Assembly (NCBI GenBank): GCA_965277075.1 | Contig: OZ255707.1 | Location: 62,001 to 126,000, forward strand | Length of the DNA: 64,000 nucleotides | DNA from: Lustribacter sp965277075 | Lineage (GTDB): Bacteria; Vulcanimicrobiota; Vulcanimicrobiia; Vulcanimicrobiales; Vulcanimicrobiaceae | Direction of reading: 5' to 3' | In this document: positions 62,557-64,000 of the stretch, in pieces | How positions within the stretch are numbered: the first letter of the stretch is position 1 | Layout: the number at the start of each line of letters is the position of its first letter | Program-made: the position numbers and the translations under genes | The notes under the pieces: model-generated | What the model saw: only the letters and a program-made list of their open reading frames with translations | The model's database searches: none | What the model was told of the DNA's origin: nothing

Positions 62557-62569
62557 TGATATATCAATA
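62557..62569. promoter_or_regulatory. Second operator-like site (TGATATATCA palindrome)
   Basis: A perfect 10-bp palindrome TGATATATCA at 62557-62566 continues into TATATCAATA (62560-62569), identical to 60057-60066. It lies 15 nt after the GntR stop and 49 nt before the amidohydrolase start, whose GAGGAG ribosome-binding site is at 62607-62612. Candidate GntR binding site separating the amidohydrolase transcript from the upstream genes. Confidence 0.5.
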
Positions 62570-62618
62570 GGCCTACACAAACAGAGCCTCTTCGCGTCAT
62601 CTCCTTGAGGAGCAGGTC

Positions 62619-63746
62619 GTGCACTATAAGTACATCTCGGCCGACAACCATTGCGATTCATGGTGGCTTCCCAAGAATCTATTCCAGGAGCGGCTGCCGG
62701 AACGATTTCGCGACGCCGGGCCGCGCGTGATCGATGGTCCCGACGGCAGCTATTGGTTTTGGGAAGGCCAACGCCGCAAAGAATCCGCTGATGGTTCGAC
62801 CAACGCCAAGATGCTCCAGCGCTTCTATCCGAAGGCGAATGTCGAGCCGGGCTCGTTGCCGCCCACGACGCCTCACATTCTGCTCGAGCATATGGATATG
62901 GGGCACGTTTACGCCGCGGTCTTTTACAGCGATACGCGCAAATGGCCATTCGCCGATGCGGATCTTCGCATGGCGGTGACTCGCGTTTACAACGATTACG
63001 TTATGGAACTCAACGCGGAAGCACCTGATCGGCTCATGTTGCTGCCGCAGATTCCGACCTTCAACGCGGCCGCGGCAGCCGCTGAACTTCGCCGCCTGGT
63101 CGCACAGCGTGCGAAGGCCGTCGAGTTCCACGTCTTCGATCTCGAGACACCGATCTACAGCGGCGATTGGGATGAGACATTTGCTATCGCTGCCGACGCC
63201 GGTATACCGCTTTGCTTACATATCGGTGATGGTGCCGGCGTTCCGTATCCGCCGAATGAGCGCGGCTCTTCGTTCGCGCACTTCTCGATCGCGCCGTTTT
63301 CCATTGCGCGGTACATCCCGCAGTTCGTGTTCGCGGGGGCATTCGAACGTTGCCCGGCCCTCCAAGTCACCGTTGCCGAATGCCGCATCGGCTGGCTTCC
63401 GTTCCTTTTCAGCTGGATGGACCGTCAAGTTGAGATCCGTCCGCCGGATCCGACGATCAAACTCAGCCTCAAGCCCAGCGAGTACGTTCGCCGCAACATG
63501 ACGTTCACGTTCGAGGAAGATAAGCTGGGCGCAGAGATGATTAAGCATGATTGGTCGATGCTCAAAGATGTTGCGATCTGGGGTTCCGACTATCCGCACG
63601 AGCAAGGCACATGGCCTGACGCGACGGGTCTGTTGGATGAAATGCTGGCCGGCCTCACCTCCGACGAGAAGCGCTACATCACGTGTGATCATGCGGCAAA
63701 ACTTTTCAACGTCACTCTTCCGCAGGCGTCCGTCAGTTCGGTGTGA
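62619..63746 (+). CDS. Amidohydrolase family 2 protein (ACMSD-like)
   Basis: 375 residues from GTG 62619. Active-site pattern: YISADNHCDSW at the N-terminus (Asp-x-His in place of His-x-His), IPLCLHIGDGAG, VTVAECRIGWLPFLFSWMD and AIWGSDYPHEQGTWPD (catalytic Asp). This subgroup of TIM-barrel hydrolases or decarboxylases acts on carboxylated ring-cleavage or related intermediates; substrate not predictable. It is probably co-regulated with the ALDH gene and followed closely by an ABM-type monooxygenase gene. Confidence 0.88.
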   Translation: MHYKYISADNHCDSWWLPKNLFQERLPERFRDAGPRVIDGPDGSYWFWEGQRRKESADGSTNAKMLQRFYPKANVEPGSLPPTTPHILLEHMDMGHVYAAVFYSDTRKWPFADADLRMAVTRVYNDYVMELNAEAPDRLMLLPQIPTFNAAAAAAELRRLVAQRAKAVEFHVFDLETPIYSGDWDETFAIAADAGIPLCLHIGDGAGVPYPPNERGSSFAHFSIAPFSIARYIPQFVFAGAFERCPALQVTVAECRIGWLPFLFSWMDRQVEIRPPDPTIKLSLKPSEYVRRNMTFTFEEDKLGAEMIKHDWSMLKDVAIWGSDYPHEQGTWPDATGLLDEMLAGLTSDEKRYITCDHAAKLFNVTLPQASVSSV

Positions 63747-63768
63747 CCGGCATCGCGTGCGCGCGGAC

Positions 63769-64000
63769 ATGATTATCGTCATCGTTCATCACTGGTGTAA
63801 ACCCGGAATGATCGGCGCCGCGCGTCTGCGGATCGACGAGAACGGAGACTCGTCCGCCCAGGCGCCTGGCTTTTTGTTTCGCTACCGGCTTGAAAAGCAC
63901 GATGAGCCTGAACGCGTGTCCACGGTTTCGGGCTGGCAATCTCGCGACGACTACCAAGCTTGGAAGAGCGCGCGCAGCGCCGGCGAACAGAGGATCGCGG
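63769..64000 (+). CDS. ABM-family (antibiotic biosynthesis monooxygenase-like) protein, 3' truncated by window edge
   Basis: An open frame from ATG 63769 runs off the window: MIIVIVHHWCKPGMIGAARL, then RIDENGDSSAQAPGFLFRYR, LEKHDEPERVSTVSGWQSRD, DYQAWKSAR. The ferredoxin-like strand-helix pattern with APGFLFRYRL and TVSGWQSRDDYQAW matches dimeric cofactor-free ABM/heme-degrading-type monooxygenases. It starts 22 nt after the amidohydrolase stop, so it likely belongs to the same transcript. About 77 residues are visible of an expected 95-110. Confidence 0.75.
   Translation, partial: MIIVIVHHWCKPGMIGAARLRIDENGDSSAQAPGFLFRYRLEKHDEPERVSTVSGWQSRDDYQAWKSARSAGEQRIA

Overview
The window is a high-GC, gene-dense bacterial chromosome segment made almost entirely of catabolic and uptake genes. 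No tRNA, rRNA, phage, insertion sequence or CRISPR array was seen, and no stretch over about 300 bases lacks a gene. The lineage cannot be fixed from sequence reading alone. The content (Mo-hydroxylases, UbiD decarboxylases, Rieske oxygenases, many substrate-binding proteins, GTG starts, 4-nt ATGA/GTGA gene overlaps) fits an uncultured soil-type organism such as Eremiobacterota or a similarly metabolically broad phylum. That placement is inference.

Layout. 1-2.5 kb: end of a YeiH-type transporter, then a decayed patch with a frameshifted, truncated FAD oxidase and a broken sulfopyruvate decarboxylase pair. 2.5-10.3 kb (+): a coupled operon for ring-opening of a pyrimidine or cyanuric-acid-type substrate (alpha/beta hydrolase, hydratase, AtzG-, AtzE- and AtzF-like proteins, amidohydrolase/deaminase, barbiturase/cyanuric acid hydrolase, uridine phosphorylase). 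It faces a nucleoside-type BMP lipoprotein. 11.3-14.6 kb: an XRE regulator with an internal gap, and a truncated SDR joined to a damaged prolyl oligopeptidase. 14.6-20.5 kb (-): two SsuA/NMT1-type binding proteins, a frameshifted bicupin, a TRIP13/Pch2-like AAA+ ATPase, a Rieske oxygenase and an unknown protein. 20.6-22.6 kb: a MetE-like protein and a diguanylate cyclase.

22.7-29.1 kb (-): LLM flavin oxidoreductase, binding protein, YciI, aldo/keto reductase, Rieske oxygenase, LivJ-type binding protein, MarR. 29.3-34.0 kb: an iron-type binding protein, two SDRs (one lacking the catalytic Tyr) and a hybrid histidine kinase. 34.1-43.3 kb: a divergon with UbiD, Mo-hydroxylase large subunit, enoyl-CoA hydratase, class II aldolase and DUF5996 on the minus strand, and binding protein, CoxG, CoxS and CoxM on the plus strand. 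This recalls furoate-type catabolism. 43.4-44.1 kb: a HicAB pair with a broken toxin gene, and a small fragment. 44.1-50.1 kb (-): a gentisate-like operon (FAD hydroxylase, bicupin, FAH, UbiD, binding protein). 50.1-56.7 kb (-): Rieske oxygenase, LLM, two LivJ-type binding proteins, a resorcylate-decarboxylase-like protein, LysR. 56.7-60.0 kb: Lrp divergent from AceE. 60.0-64.0 kb (+): ALDH, GntR/UTRA, amidohydrolase and the start of an ABM monooxygenase, with two copies of a shared operator-like motif and a 168-bp inverted-repeat element.

The most striking theme is ten ABC-type substrate-binding proteins of four families with no permease and no ABC ATPase. Several are translationally coupled to an oxygenase or decarboxylase gene. 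The window reads as repeated 'binding protein plus ring-attacking enzyme' cassettes, presumably sharing transport machinery encoded elsewhere or using the binding proteins in another way. Several genes carry single-base frameshifts, most of them at or next to short homopolymer runs. These may be sequencing errors or real decay; the larger truncations cannot be explained by single-base errors.
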